Source of the DNA: Berberis thunbergii | Taxonomy: Eukaryota > Streptophyta > Magnoliopsida > Ranunculales > Berberidaceae | Direction of reading: 5' to 3' | Assembly: GCA_003290165.1 (NCBI GenBank) | Contig: QNQO01005878.1 | Location: 87,442 to 151,441, forward strand | Length of the DNA stretch: 64,000 nucleotides | Part shown: piece by piece, positions 54,538-64,000 of the stretch | How positions within the stretch are numbered: the stretch's first letter is position 1 | Layout of the letters: every line of letters begins with the position of its first letter | Notes under the pieces: model-generated | The model's input: only the letters and a program-made list of their open reading frames with translations | What the model was told of the DNA's origin: nothing | The model's database searches: none | Translations under genes and position numbers: made by a program

Positions 54538-55143
54538 CGCTCCATAACGCATGCCAATCATTTGGGTCAGTCCACAGGGTTCATATATAGAAGGAACCAA
54601 CACCATATCTGCTGCAGCATAGAGCATGTGGGACAGCTCCTCGCTACAAAAGAAAGCCAATCATCAATGAACAGGACACTGGTCATCAACATCAAGCGAT
54701 ATCAAATATTCAGGGAAATAAAAAAAGACAATTTACTCTTCTTTTTCATGAACTATTTATAGAGATTTTTTTTATCAAGTATTTTCAACATCACAAGCAA
54801 ATAAATACCTAGCTTAGCATCAAGGATCAAGTTCTATTAAGTCTTACCTATATGTCTGAAGGATACGGATATTGGGACCTTGATTATGCTGCAAAAAGAA
54901 GGTAATATAATCACTCTCTCAGTTACCTAAATTATATCCTCCACATAGAAGAACTGATTAAGTTGATGCAAGAACTCAAACCAGATATCTTTATCTGGAA
55001 TTATAGAAAAAAAAAAAAAAAACTAGCGTGCACATTCATATAGAGGATGTGAGAATAAAATCCATTACCAAATTCGCAAGGCCATCAAAGTCTTTTTCTA
55101 CTTTACCATCCGGTGCTTTCCCCAATATTATCAATTGCCCATC
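54538..55143 (-). pseudogene. Starch-synthase-like (GT5) fragment in CACTA-2
   Basis: Three exons with GT-AG borders: 55069-55143 (DGQLIILGKAPDGKVEKDFD), 54848-54888 (HNQGPNIRILQTY) and 54538-54643 ([20 protein letters not shown] then [15 protein letters not shown]). They join in frame. [12 protein letters not shown] is the nucleotide-sugar-binding C-terminal signature of GT5 glycogen/starch synthases, which extend glucan chains from ADP-glucose. The GT5 N-domain with its KXGG site and the STGGL motif are missing. No stop occurs within the three exons. Confidence 0.87.
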
Positions 55144-55341
55144 CTACAAGATGACAAAAATATGAGTTTGATATTAAATTAGACAGCATCTATTTTCTTG
55201 TGAGCGTGAAAAAGAATGAAAAAAAATCGAGAAAAAAATCATCTTCATCTTCTCATACTAACCAAAACACACACACTTAAAAAGGTTCGTATGAAGAAAG
55301 ATGGATCATCTAAATGATAACTAGGATAAAATGAAAACTAC

Positions 55342-55866
55342 CTTCTCATCTGTTGATAAAGTTTTCAACACATAGGGGCTCATCATGTAGAACTGAACTT
55401 GAACGTCATCAGCGACATATGGTTTCCCAGCTCTTTCCAGACCACTCATAGATCTCCACAGAGTATTCCTTCAATCAAATTTCCATGAGAAAGATTCAGT
55501 TTTTAATTCCTCATCCCTGTTTCAATTTTTGAGATAATGTTGTTTCAAATGAAACTACATGGGTGGGAGGGGTACCAAGTCATCCTTGATCCTATACATT
55601 GCAGGTTCAGCTATCTCCCCAACGTGGTGGTGTTGTACATTGACCGCCTAGAAAGAAAAATAGAAACAAAACAGAATAAGGGGACTGTTATTAGGTGTTA
55701 CATATCTGCTTACTCATATAGTGAAAAACTTTTCTTTGTTTTTTTATTAGCATAACAAAGAATATGAGAAAGCATGTTGAATTACAATACCTTAAGATGA
55801 CCTCTTTCGTGGAAGATCCATTTGCTGAGTTCAGTAGCAAATTGCTCATTGCCAGATTTCTTGTAT
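55342..55866 (-). pseudogene. OST48 fragment in CACTA-2
   Basis: Three exons: 55791-55866 ([20 protein letters not shown] then RGHLK), 55576-55647 (AVNVQHHHVGEIAEPAMYRI then KDDL) and 55342-55468 ([15 protein letters not shown], a 1-bp insertion near 55423-55425, then [20 protein letters not shown]). These match the C-terminal half of the 48-kDa subunit of oligosaccharyltransferase, which transfers N-glycans in the ER. The terminal membrane segment is absent. The last exon is 127 bp where 126 would keep frame. The donor leads to the GT5 exon. Confidence 0.87.
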
Positions 55867-56806
55867 CTGTTATGACAAGATGATTTTCCATATGATTTAT
55901 CTCAGAAGATGGAACAATCTTAGAGAAATGATGGTTATATCATGTATAAACTGTATAAACTGTATAAACTGTACAAACTGAGGCAAAACGCATCTAAAGC
56001 AACGAATTGAGCTAATCCTGCTTCTAAATTTTCCTACCTCAGTGGCTGATATAAACCAATAACTATCTTTCAGTGGCTCCACGCGCAACCATAACCATCT
56101 CTATGCTACACCATTGAAGATCTATCAAAGAAACAGAAATAAGAAAACACAAACAAATATATCTTCACATGTAGTTTACCGTGTTACATAAACATTTACA
56201 GACCAATCCATCACCAGCAAATTACCTGATTGATCAAGAACTCTTTTGAAAAATAACATTAAGCGTCTAACGTCTTCAAAATTCAAGGACACGTAACTAA
56301 GGTTAAAATACAAACACTAATGACTAATGAAAAAATGAAATTGAAGATTTCTCTCAAACATGAAAGATATCCTCAATAGGGCAAAACTGATCTTGAATTC
56401 TTAAGTGAGTTTGGTGCTTGGCCTTTAGTAACTTTCAACATTTAATCAGAGCATACGGAACGAGTTGTAATACACAACAAGTCTTGCTCTTCCTATATTT
56501 GAAATTTTGAATACATTTAGAAAGATAAAGCTAGAACAAAAAAATCCCCATGGAAGTGCAACAAACAACTTGACATAGTGCCCACTGAAGTCTAATTCAA
56601 GGAACCACAAAATTTACAGAAGGTGATTGAGCTGTACATAGGTATTACCCATTCATATTTGCATACAAAAGCACATACAAGTAATTTTTCAATGTATATT
56701 AGCAAAAACTAGTAAAAATGTATAAAGCTACTGACCTAGTTTACTGCAAAAGTAAAAATGTAAATCTCAAAAAATCTTTCACAATGAGATTAAACCAACA
56801 TATTAC

Positions 56807-58520
56807 CTGATTCTTTCCCTGCCTCATGTCCTCCATGTTTAATGGCCTGAGAGTAATTGTTTTGCCCTCATTGTTAGTATCTGACACCTCTTCTGAACTC
56901 TGTCCCTCATCGCCTCTCTTCTTTCTCTCCTGCAAAGAGAAATGAATTGAGAAACATACAAACAATTAAAAGGTTAAGATGATCAAGAATGATATTGCTG
57001 CTATCAAGCACAAATGGTGTTTTGCGTGTACAAGGAGGAGGACCTGAAATAGTGACAAGAAAGAAATAAAAAATGAAAAAAATACTTACCAATTCCTTTA
57101 CTCTCTCTTGCTGTATAAGTTCTCGGACAGGACGATAGGCTGCCGTCGTGCACAGATTCTGTTTCAAGAATTTGTCCATCCAATTTAATTGCAGCTAAAC
57201 AAACAAATGTCATGAAATGCTTTGAAGAAGATACAGACCTTAAGGTCACTTCCAGTGTATCCTTCTGTCATGGTTGCAAGCTCCTTGAAGTCTAATCCTT
57301 CTTCAACCTTCTCTTTAGACAACAGTGTTTTCAAGATTAGTTCCCTGTTCTCAACGGATGGTAGACCTACCATGATCCTGTACAGCAGAGACAAACCATA
57401 TTACAATAAAAATCATTTTACAAAGTTTGTATTCCATTTTACATATGATGTGGGCATCAAAGCCTATCTCTGCCATGGACTCAACTGAACATACCTTGCC
57501 TCAATTAAACTTTTGCTTGTTATTTACAAAAGCCATATTTCCCTAAAATAGCTTATATAGTATACTTAATTTGAGGGATTTAGCTAATTAATATAGGTGA
57601 GATAACAATGACAAGTTTAAACATTCATGAATTGTGAAGATTGTGAATAACGTCGAACATAAATGACATACCTGCGCTCAAACCGCCTAATAATCGGTTC
57701 ATCAAGGTCAAAAGGTCTGTTTGTTGCAGCAAGAACAAGAATACGCTCACCAGGCTTTGTTGCCCATCCCAGTGTGTCATGAACTCATTCTTGATCTTTC
57801 TCATGGCCTCATGCTCGCCAACTCTAGTTCTCTGCCCAAACATGCTATCGACCTCATCCACAAAAATAATTGTTGGAGAGACCTTTGCTGCAAGGGTAAA
57901 TAAAGCTCTAACATTCTTTTCATCCTCTCCAAACCATTTTGAAGTGATGGTGGACATGGAAACATTTATGAAACTTGCCCCTACCATTTTCATCCTCTCA
58001 CTGATATTAACCCATTAGACGATGCCACACACTGGTGTTTATTTTGTGACAATCAGAGAAGATTTTAATACTCTTTCATTGTTTATCTTACAGTTTATTT
58101 ATTGCTGCAGCCATATTTGCTTTGTATCTGTAGGAAGCCAATGACAAATCCAAAAAAGCGTTTAGGGAGGATAAGGAGTAAGCATTTAGGCAGGGTAAGT
58201 AGAAGACTGTGTCTACTAACCTTGAGGGAAAAGTCGGTTGCATCTAATAACAACAGCTTGGCTTCAAAATAATGTGCTAAAGCTTTAGCAAGCATTTGTT
58301 GGTACATCTCTTTGCCAATCAAAAAAATGCCAATTAGGATGACAACCAAATGATGAATGAATGCAAACTTCCAACATATCAAATAGATCACATGTAAGAA
58401 GCAACTTACCAGCAGGGCCTGAGAGCAATATCGAACGACTTGCAGGTGATAAATTCTGGGTGTACTTGGAGAACTCATCTTGCTTCAAATGAACAAATGC
58501 AGCACTTGTCAATAACACCC
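56807..58520 (-). pseudogene. AAA-type ATPase fragment in CACTA-2
   Basis: Seven exon blocks: about 58410-58520 (HLKQDEFSKYTQNLSPASRS, ILLSGPA), 58221-58309 (MYQQMLAKALAHYFEAKLLL), 58090-58131, 57672-58000 (MVGASFINVSMSTITSKWFG; Walker B IIFVDEVDSM; then frameshift and LAATNRPFDLDEPIIRRFER), 57239-57377 (IMVGLPSVENRELILKTLLS, EGYTGSDLK), 57090-57158 (NLCTTAAYRPVRELIQQERV) and 56807-56929 (ending LRPLNMEDMRQGKNQ). This is the AAA domain of plant spastin/ATAD1-like (MSP1 type) ATPases. The usual Walker A G-x4-GK[ST] is not visible: the sequence has SGPA and then MYQQM. A 1-2 bp shift follows MTHWDG. It is a fragment of a once spliced gene. Confidence 0.88.
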
Positions 58521-60719
58521 GTGTCAGTAAGAAAGACCCATTTTGTGCTTCCCGGTAAACAAATATCCTAGACCTTCAAATGGGATTGTCGAAGCTAAAT
58601 CCATGATAAACCAGGTTGACAAGTACCTGGAACATGCATTCGAAATTCATTTATCAAGCAAAGATGAGGCCTAGTGTTTGAGATAGGTGGGCATCATAAG
58701 AGTGCTTACTACAAGTAGAAAAGCTATGCAGAAAAAACATTGATGATCTTAATTAGTTGGGGCTCGTGATATGAACACATAAGGAATGCTCTTAAGTCTC
58801 AATAGTGTAATGAAAATGAGACAAGCAAATAATTAAAACTGCAAATGCAAACTTCACAAAAAGCAGTCAAGCAATGAGAGTGTTAAATATGTATATTGAT
58901 CATAAATAAACATTAAAAAGTAAATATAGTAAGAAAATTCACCATTAGACTCTTGGTTTTTGGGTGTTTTTGTGTAGAAAATAGAACTCCTGTATAAAGA
59001 AAGACATCATAATCAATATCAAAAGCAATAGACATAAATATGAGAACAAAGCAAATTGTAGTATATGCACCATAGCAATCAAATATGAACTAAGGTCATA
59101 CCAATTGTTGTGAATGAGAATTCAAATAGAAGAAACAATGTTTCAAATGGGATGAGGCAAGCAATAGTCATTTTGTGGTTAAGTCTATAGATACTTGCAC
59201 TTAAGCTTCAGCTAGTTACCTTAAAATGAACATCACGTGCCCGTAGTGTATTTTACTCAGCTCCACTGAGCAAGAAAACTAACAACAATTTTCCAAGTGG
59301 GTTCCTCAGATATGGTTGTTGAGGTCCGAAAATGGATTAGTTAACAAGAACTGTCCAAGTGGACTCACATAACTCAACACAATCGCACAACACCATTTAG
59401 TAGAACAATTGGCACAATATGTTCAATCTTTGATTTGAGATTTTCAGCGGTAGATTTCATATCTAGTTGTAGAAGAGAGTAGAGATAGTCTGGTATATAA
59501 AGAAATCAGAAAATCAAATCACCGGTATGCAATTGGAAGAAACAAGATTCTTTACACAAAATAAACTTTTACTTGAATGAAAGAGCGGCACAATTCTTGC
59601 ACAAATACGATATGGTACTGTAATTCTAGAACTTGGAAAATGGAGCCTTTTGTTAAACAAGATTGTCGACTTACTCATTGTAACCAGAGAATGAACTGAA
59701 TGAATATACCAGGTCAAATTTAACACTTCTAAGTCTTTGTAATTGTCAGAAACTTACATCCAAACTTGCATCTGTAATATTCTGCAAATAGCAAGAACAA
59801 TGTAAATCATTACAAGGAGAAAATATGCATGATGTCAAACTTTGAACATTGAAAGTAAGGATATGAGCAAAAATCTTATTACTACAAAAGAAAGTAAATG
59901 AAAACTTCAAATCTGTATTCCATAGTTGATTCCTTGATTAAGGAGATCAAAAGGAATCTCTAAGTTGAAGCTTGAGAGTGAAGACTGATATTGAGAGAAA
60001 TAGTTTGATTTTTAGGTGTAATATGGGTAATTTTGGTAGTTAATTTATCCAGTGGGGATATTTTGAGAATCACGAAAAAGACCACAGTCTATGTTGGACT
60101 GGTTATTAATGGAAGTCTTTTGAGATTTTGTATGGTGCAATGAGGTTTCATCTTTCGAATATTCTTAATCATTTAACATAAAAAAAATATTACCATGACA
60201 TCTAAAATATTCTTACCAAAGTTTATCTTCACATGTAATGTTTAGTTTTGTTTGTTGGCTAGCTGATCTTCTCATCACTGTACTCTGCTTTTCAATAATA
60301 TTTCTGTTGTTTTATGTGATTTAAAAAAAAAATACTAAAGTTATCTTGGAATAATGGCTGTATATGTGAGGTATTTTTACATGTTATAAATAGCTAATAG
60401 CCGATATTCATTCTCTTCATTGGCCATGCTCTTTTCGCGAGTACTAGAATATTTCTCGCTGCCTTATTTATCAATGTAAACCGATCATTTCATATTCTGG
60501 TCCAAGGAAAACTATGACTTTACAACACACTGCTGATATTGCTATCCAAGGTGATACGATTTGAACTTGTCAAAAGTTGAACTAATCTCTTTTTGGAGAT
60601 AAAATTGCTGAAGGTTATTGTCCAAAAAACAATAGTGCAATTGCACTTGTAATAAATATTTTCTTAAATGGGAACAAAAAAGGAATTAACCTAATTTCAT
60701 CCTAAATAAAAGAAACCCT
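58521..60719. other. CACTA-2 interior without recognised gene
   Basis: AT-rich, intron-like sequence with short ORFs only. No protein family was recognised. Confidence 0.5.
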
Positions 60720-60794
60720 GATGAACCCTAATTTCATCATAAATAAAAGAGAGAGAGAGAGATTACCTGTTCGGTTGCAGTGGCTATCGATTTT

Positions 60795-61035
60795 GAAGTC
60801 GAGGGAAGTTGAGGAGGAGCAGGGAAATCGAGGGAGCAGGGAAGGAGGGGAGGAGGGAAGTCGAGGGAGGGAGCAGGGAAGGAGAAGGAGCAGGGGGAAG
60901 TCGAGTCGAGGGAGGGAGCATGTCGATGGAGGGAACCGTCGAGGGAGGGAAGCAGGTCGAGGGAGAGAAGGAGCGCGCAGGTATTGATTTTGTGAAATTT
61001 TTGTCGATGAAAGTCGAGGAGGGAAGGTCGAGCGC
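60795..61035. repeat. GGGAGG/GTCGAGG-rich minisatellite
   Basis: Impure repeats of GTCGAGGGAGGGAGCAGG and GGGAAGGAG fill about 240 bp. Long open frames on both strands here come from the low-complexity composition. Confidence 0.8.
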
Positions 61036-61071
61036 CAAAAATAGCCCGCCAATTTTTTTTTTGCTTTTCAT

Positions 61072-61515
61072 GTAGCCACGGTTTAAAACCGTTGCTAAAT
61101 ATGTTTGTGCAACGGTTTTTAACCGTTGCTAGCTCTAGCCACGGTTTAAAACCGTTGCTAAATTTTTTTGTTGCAACGTTTTTAGCCGTTTCTAAGCCTA
61201 GCCACGGTTTAAAACCGTTGCTACATTTTTTTGTTGCAACGGTTTTTAGCCGTTGCTAAGTCTAGCCACGGTTTAAACCCGTTGCTAAATTTTTTTGCAA
61301 CGATTTTGAGCCGTTGCGAATACTTCCCACGGTCTTTAGCCGTTGCTAATATTAGTCACGGTTTTTAGCCGTGCAAATATACCAACGGTTTTAAACCGTG
61401 GCCAGGGTGTTTATTACCCACAGTTTTAGCCGTTGGTACTTATAGCTACGGTTTTTGGCCGTGGCAAATGTACTACTGTTATAAACCGTGGGCAGCTCGA
61501 CGTAGCTAAATGGCC
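61072..61515. repeat. CACTA-2 right subterminal repeat zone
   Basis: About 13 units by eye alternate AGCCACGGTTTAAAACCGTT and GCAACGGTTTTTAGCCGTTG, the same family as the left zone. Confidence 0.88.
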
Positions 61516-61577
61516 TTTTGGTGTAGTGCAAGAACAAAACTTTTCTAAGTTGTGCCTCTCCTACCACACTGCTAACC

Positions 61578-62143
61578 TTATCTTACTAATCGGGAACATT
61601 TCTCTCGGCTGAATCCAATCAGTGGGTAGTCTAAGGATGTCAGGCTCTCATCCTTGAGGTCCATACTGCGAATGCATTGTATAACAAGATGTTGAGACAA
61701 CTTCCATATCCAGAAGGCTTTATTCACATCCCACCTTGCAATGGAGACCAATATGACGAGAGCGTCATTTTGCGGTGGCACGGGCGCCTTCGAGGTCTTT
61801 GTCTATAAAGGTTAAGGTGGGGATGGGGCTCTGCACTCTCGAGTAATAAACGGGTCTCTCCTCATCTGTAGGCTACATTCGTATTTCTAGTAGAGTCTTC
61901 TTGTGGGATTTTTTTTGACTGGTCTTCATCCGATTCGACTCTATGAAGGACATAGATTATGCTCGAGTCTCTTTCTTGATCTCCTTGACTGTCTCCCCCT
62001 TTCCTGGGTCGTGTCGCTTTTAAGAACCCATAAATTCTTTTAGCTTTCCCCTACGGTTCCTGTACTCGATCTCATATCATAAACTCTTGTAGTCATTGAT
62101 GTTATGGCCACCCTCCTTGTGGTATGAGCAGTACTTGCTGTTG
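61578..62143 (-). pseudogene. R2 protease-like region and gag finger
   Basis: Minus strand: MDLKDESLTSLDYPLIGFSR then EKC (about 61590-61660) matches R1 MDLKEENLAPSEHPLTGFSG. Upstream, near 62070-62145, the finger reads KYCSYHKEGGHNINDYKSL, where the last cysteine of R1 (DCK) is tyrosine, followed by a TGA. CACTA-2 entered about 50 bp further downstream. Confidence 0.75.
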
Positions 62144-63359
62144 TCACGTTTGAAGGGTCTCCGTGCTGCTTCGGGGCCGCTTTAGATATTTCAAGTTTTT
62201 CATGGAATTCAGAACGTCTGATAGGCTAGATTTGAGAGGGGTCATGGATCTGGATCCAACATAGTTGGATGCTTTCTCTGGTCTGGCACAGTCGTTGTCG
62301 TTGTGCTTTTGGTTGCTCCTTTCTTCATTCTCTTGCATTTTTCTTTTCTTCCCGTCCTTAGGAAAGGAGGGTTTATTCTCAACTTATGTTTCCCTCTTCA
62401 CAGTTATCATCTCTTCTAAGGTGATGTACCTCAGGGCGCTTAAGGAGTTTTATCATCCAAAGGGGGTTTCAAGGTGAGGAAGTCATAAAATTCTCCATCT
62501 TTTAAGCCCGCTGTAAACTGTCATGGCATGTCATCGTTGCAGCCGTCAATGAGCTAAGCTCATGTTAAAGCGTGTGACATACTATCTGAGTGTCTCATTG
62601 GATTTCTCTTTCAGAAAGAGTTTGTGGTCAGGTCCTTTTCGGAAGCGCTGACTTCTGACAAAGTGCGTCAGGAACTTCTTCGCTAGCGTCTTGAATGAGT
62701 CGATCGACTTTGGCGGGAGGCTGTGGAACCATATTAGCACTGACTTCTTTAGGCTGGTAGGGAAATTTCTGCACATCACCGACTTAGATCCTTCTTTGAG
62801 TGCCGTTACATGCTGGTAATGATGTAAGTGATCGAATGGGTTAGTGGTCCTGTCATAGAAGTCTTGCTTTGGAGGCATGAACTTCTTTGGAAGAGCCACG
62901 TTTATGATACGATCCACATATGTTTGAACAAAGAGACGATATAGAACATCTGGGTCGTGTGCCCCTGCGGAGGGGGTTCTGTGGGGCGAGCCTCTCCGTC
63001 ATGAGTGTTGGTATTGCATTAGTTGCGCCGCCTTCTCTAGTCCAATGAGAACTAGCAGGGGCTTGACTCTTCTATACTTGCTAGCTGTTATCTTCCGGAG
63101 ATGGAGGCTTGTGCTGCTCCCGATCTCTATTATCGGGTGGGGGGTTCTACTATATGAGAGCCTTCACTGCTTTGGCAATTTGTTGTATTTGAGATGACAT
63201 CAAATCTATCCTGGGGTCCTTATTTGCTGTTGCTGGCGCGAGGGTGTGAGTCTGTTGCTCGTGTGTCATTGGCACCGTTGAGAGCGGTGGTATAGTGTCA
63301 GTCTGAGCGTTTGATGTGTCCCCTTGTTCTCCATTGTTGCGTGATCTGGTGGTCACCAT
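62144..63359 (-). pseudogene. R2 gag
   Basis: The frame begins MVTTRSRNNGEQGDTSNAQT at 63359, with PRIDLMSSQIQQIAKAVKAL, then a break. The Gag core at 62917-62582 reads FYDRTTNPFDHLHHYQHVTA and FPTSLKKSVLIWFHSLPPKS, and here the frame stays open through the position of the R1 stop. More breaks occur near 62580 and 62340. It has the same domain order as R1 13746-15110. Confidence 0.85.
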
Positions 63360-63420
63360 CTCTTTGTATTCGGAAGAGATATGATGCTAGTGAAAGGTTA
63401 GGAACTTTGTCATTCCCACA

Positions 63421-63436
63421 AACGGCGCAAAACTGA
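63421..63436 (-). other. R2 primer-binding site
   Basis: The minus strand reads TCAGTTTTGCGCCGTT; one G of the R1 TGGCGCCGT is T. Confidence 0.7.
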
Positions 63437-64000
63437 TGCAATCTATTTTTTATCCCTACTTTGACCTGGACCTGTCAACCTGCTCACTTGTACAATAACC
63501 GCACGTAAGCCATGAACCACCGTTGTGGGCCGATGACACTCTGATGCTAAAGTTAAATAGGGATTTGAGGAAGGCGTAATGTTGTAAACATGGAATTTGT
63601 AGCGTACCTTAGCTTACCAACCTCGTGTCTTATTTATAGTGATGGAGTTCTTGTTCGATTAGGCCATCGATGACGTAGTTTTAAGGAAGAAGTTCTTCGT
63701 GGAGATCATTCTCTAATTAGAAGTTATGTTGTGAGGGAGTTTCCCTGTTAGCCTTGTGCACCTAGATACGCGGGAGATAGTTCTCGTTCCGAGAGTTGTC
63801 CATAGATAGAATTCTCTATGTGAGACATATACTCTGATATTTGCTTCCTAGTCGGAAGCAAAGTGTTGTTGTCTTGCCCGTCCGAAGCTGATCCTTGAGA
63901 TACTTGCCTTAGCAGGGCTTACGAGTATTGAGGATAATGTGAGATGCGTGGCGTGGCTTGGTAGACTGTAATGATTTCGAGTCTGTCTGACGGACTGCAT
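63437..64000 (-). repeat. R2 5' LTR (partial)
   Basis: 564 bp of the LTR are in the window, ending TAGATTGCA on the minus strand. It aligns with 34037-34600 of the R2 3' LTR, for example GTCTTATTTATAGTG and CGTAGTTTTA. The outer 120 bp or so lie beyond the window edge. Confidence 0.88.

Larger units (their letters stand above)
50426..61528. mobile_element. CACTA-2: 11.1-kb nonautonomous CACTA element with captured genes
   Basis: Ends: CACTACACTAAAAAC and the inverse of CACTACACCAAAAGG. CAA flanks both sides (50423-50425 and 61529-61531), the 3-bp duplication of CACTA elements. Dense AACGGTT...AACCGT inverted repeats fill both subterminal zones. No transposase (TNPD-like) motif was found. Between 51.4 and 58.5 kb are minus-strand exons of five source genes. 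It lies in the protease-like region of R2, whose sequence joins cleanly when it is removed. Confidence 0.93.
34037..64000 (-). mobile_element. R2: second copy of the R1-type retroelement (5' end outside window)
   Basis: On the minus strand, the 5' LTR (63437 to beyond 64000), PBS, gag (63359-62140), protease-like part (61800-61578 and 50425-50016), tandem repeats (about 48440-47640), antisense ORF (plus strand 45153-46984), polypurine tract and 3' LTR (34037-34720) are collinear with R1. Two later insertions split it: CACTA-2 (50426-61528) and a Tekay-type Gypsy element (34746-44907). Removing them leaves about 8.7 kb in the window, close to the 9.15 kb of R1. RT and integrase are absent here too. 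Confidence 0.88.

Noticed and set aside
60721..61075. Four overlapping open frames rich in E/G/R or P/S
   Set aside because: All arise from the GGGAGG-type minisatellite.

Overview
The window is nuclear DNA of a flowering plant, most likely a eudicot; I cannot name the species. The evidence is spliced gene fragments, Copia and Gypsy LTR retrotransposons of plant type, CACTA, hAT-like, PIF/Harbinger and Helitron DNA transposons, and no bacterial operon structure. Nearly all of the sequence is transposon on transposon. No intact host protein-coding gene is present.

The oldest layer is a set of WAT1-related (EamA-type) transporter pseudogenes on the minus strand. Copy C survives as one exon (849-1074). 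Copy A has exons at 5108-5268, 5762-5935 and 26597-26767 and is split by about 20 kb of insertions. Copy B has exons at 33286-33420, about 33540-33690 and 33915-34036, is split by a Copia element, and is cut off upstream by a large retroelement.

Region by region: 1-569 is the 3' end of a Copia element. 690-822 is a SINE-like repeat. 1156-4277 is a PIF/Harbinger-type element (TAA duplication) holding another DNA element. 5941-22138 is retroelement R1, a Gypsy/Tat-like nonautonomous element with gag and protease-like sequence, a tandem-repeat array and a long antisense ORF, but no reverse transcriptase or integrase. A 7.0-kb CACTA element (6141-13188) sits in its 5' LTR, and a hAT element (6287-7179, perfect 8-bp duplication) sits in the CACTA. 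22146-26405 is a rearranged minus-strand Copia element. 26950-27451 is a head-to-tail pair of short Helitrons. 28300-32907 is a complete but decayed Copia element (duplication GAGGT). 34037-64000 is R2, a second minus-strand copy of the R1 family whose 5' LTR runs out of the window. R2 contains a 10.2-kb chromodomain Gypsy element of Tekay/Del type (34746-44907) and an 11.1-kb CACTA element (50426-61528, duplication CAA).

The most interesting content is in the two CACTA elements. Each carries exon-intron fragments of several unrelated host genes, all on one strand within an element. The first has NIMA-related kinase, a CBP60 fused to fibrillarin, a Deg-protease PDZ end, and probably a ubiquitin-like piece. 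The second has an AAA ATPase, OST48, a GT5 starch-synthase-like piece, a biotin/lipoyl-domain exon and an unidentified terminal exon. In the second, the last four sources join in a compatible reading phase apart from one 1-bp insertion. The second main point is the R1/R2 family: both copies lack pol from the same place, and both keep an antisense ORF with a KKRKAT/RKRKAT basic motif. All identifications are from reading translated sequence; no database search was run.
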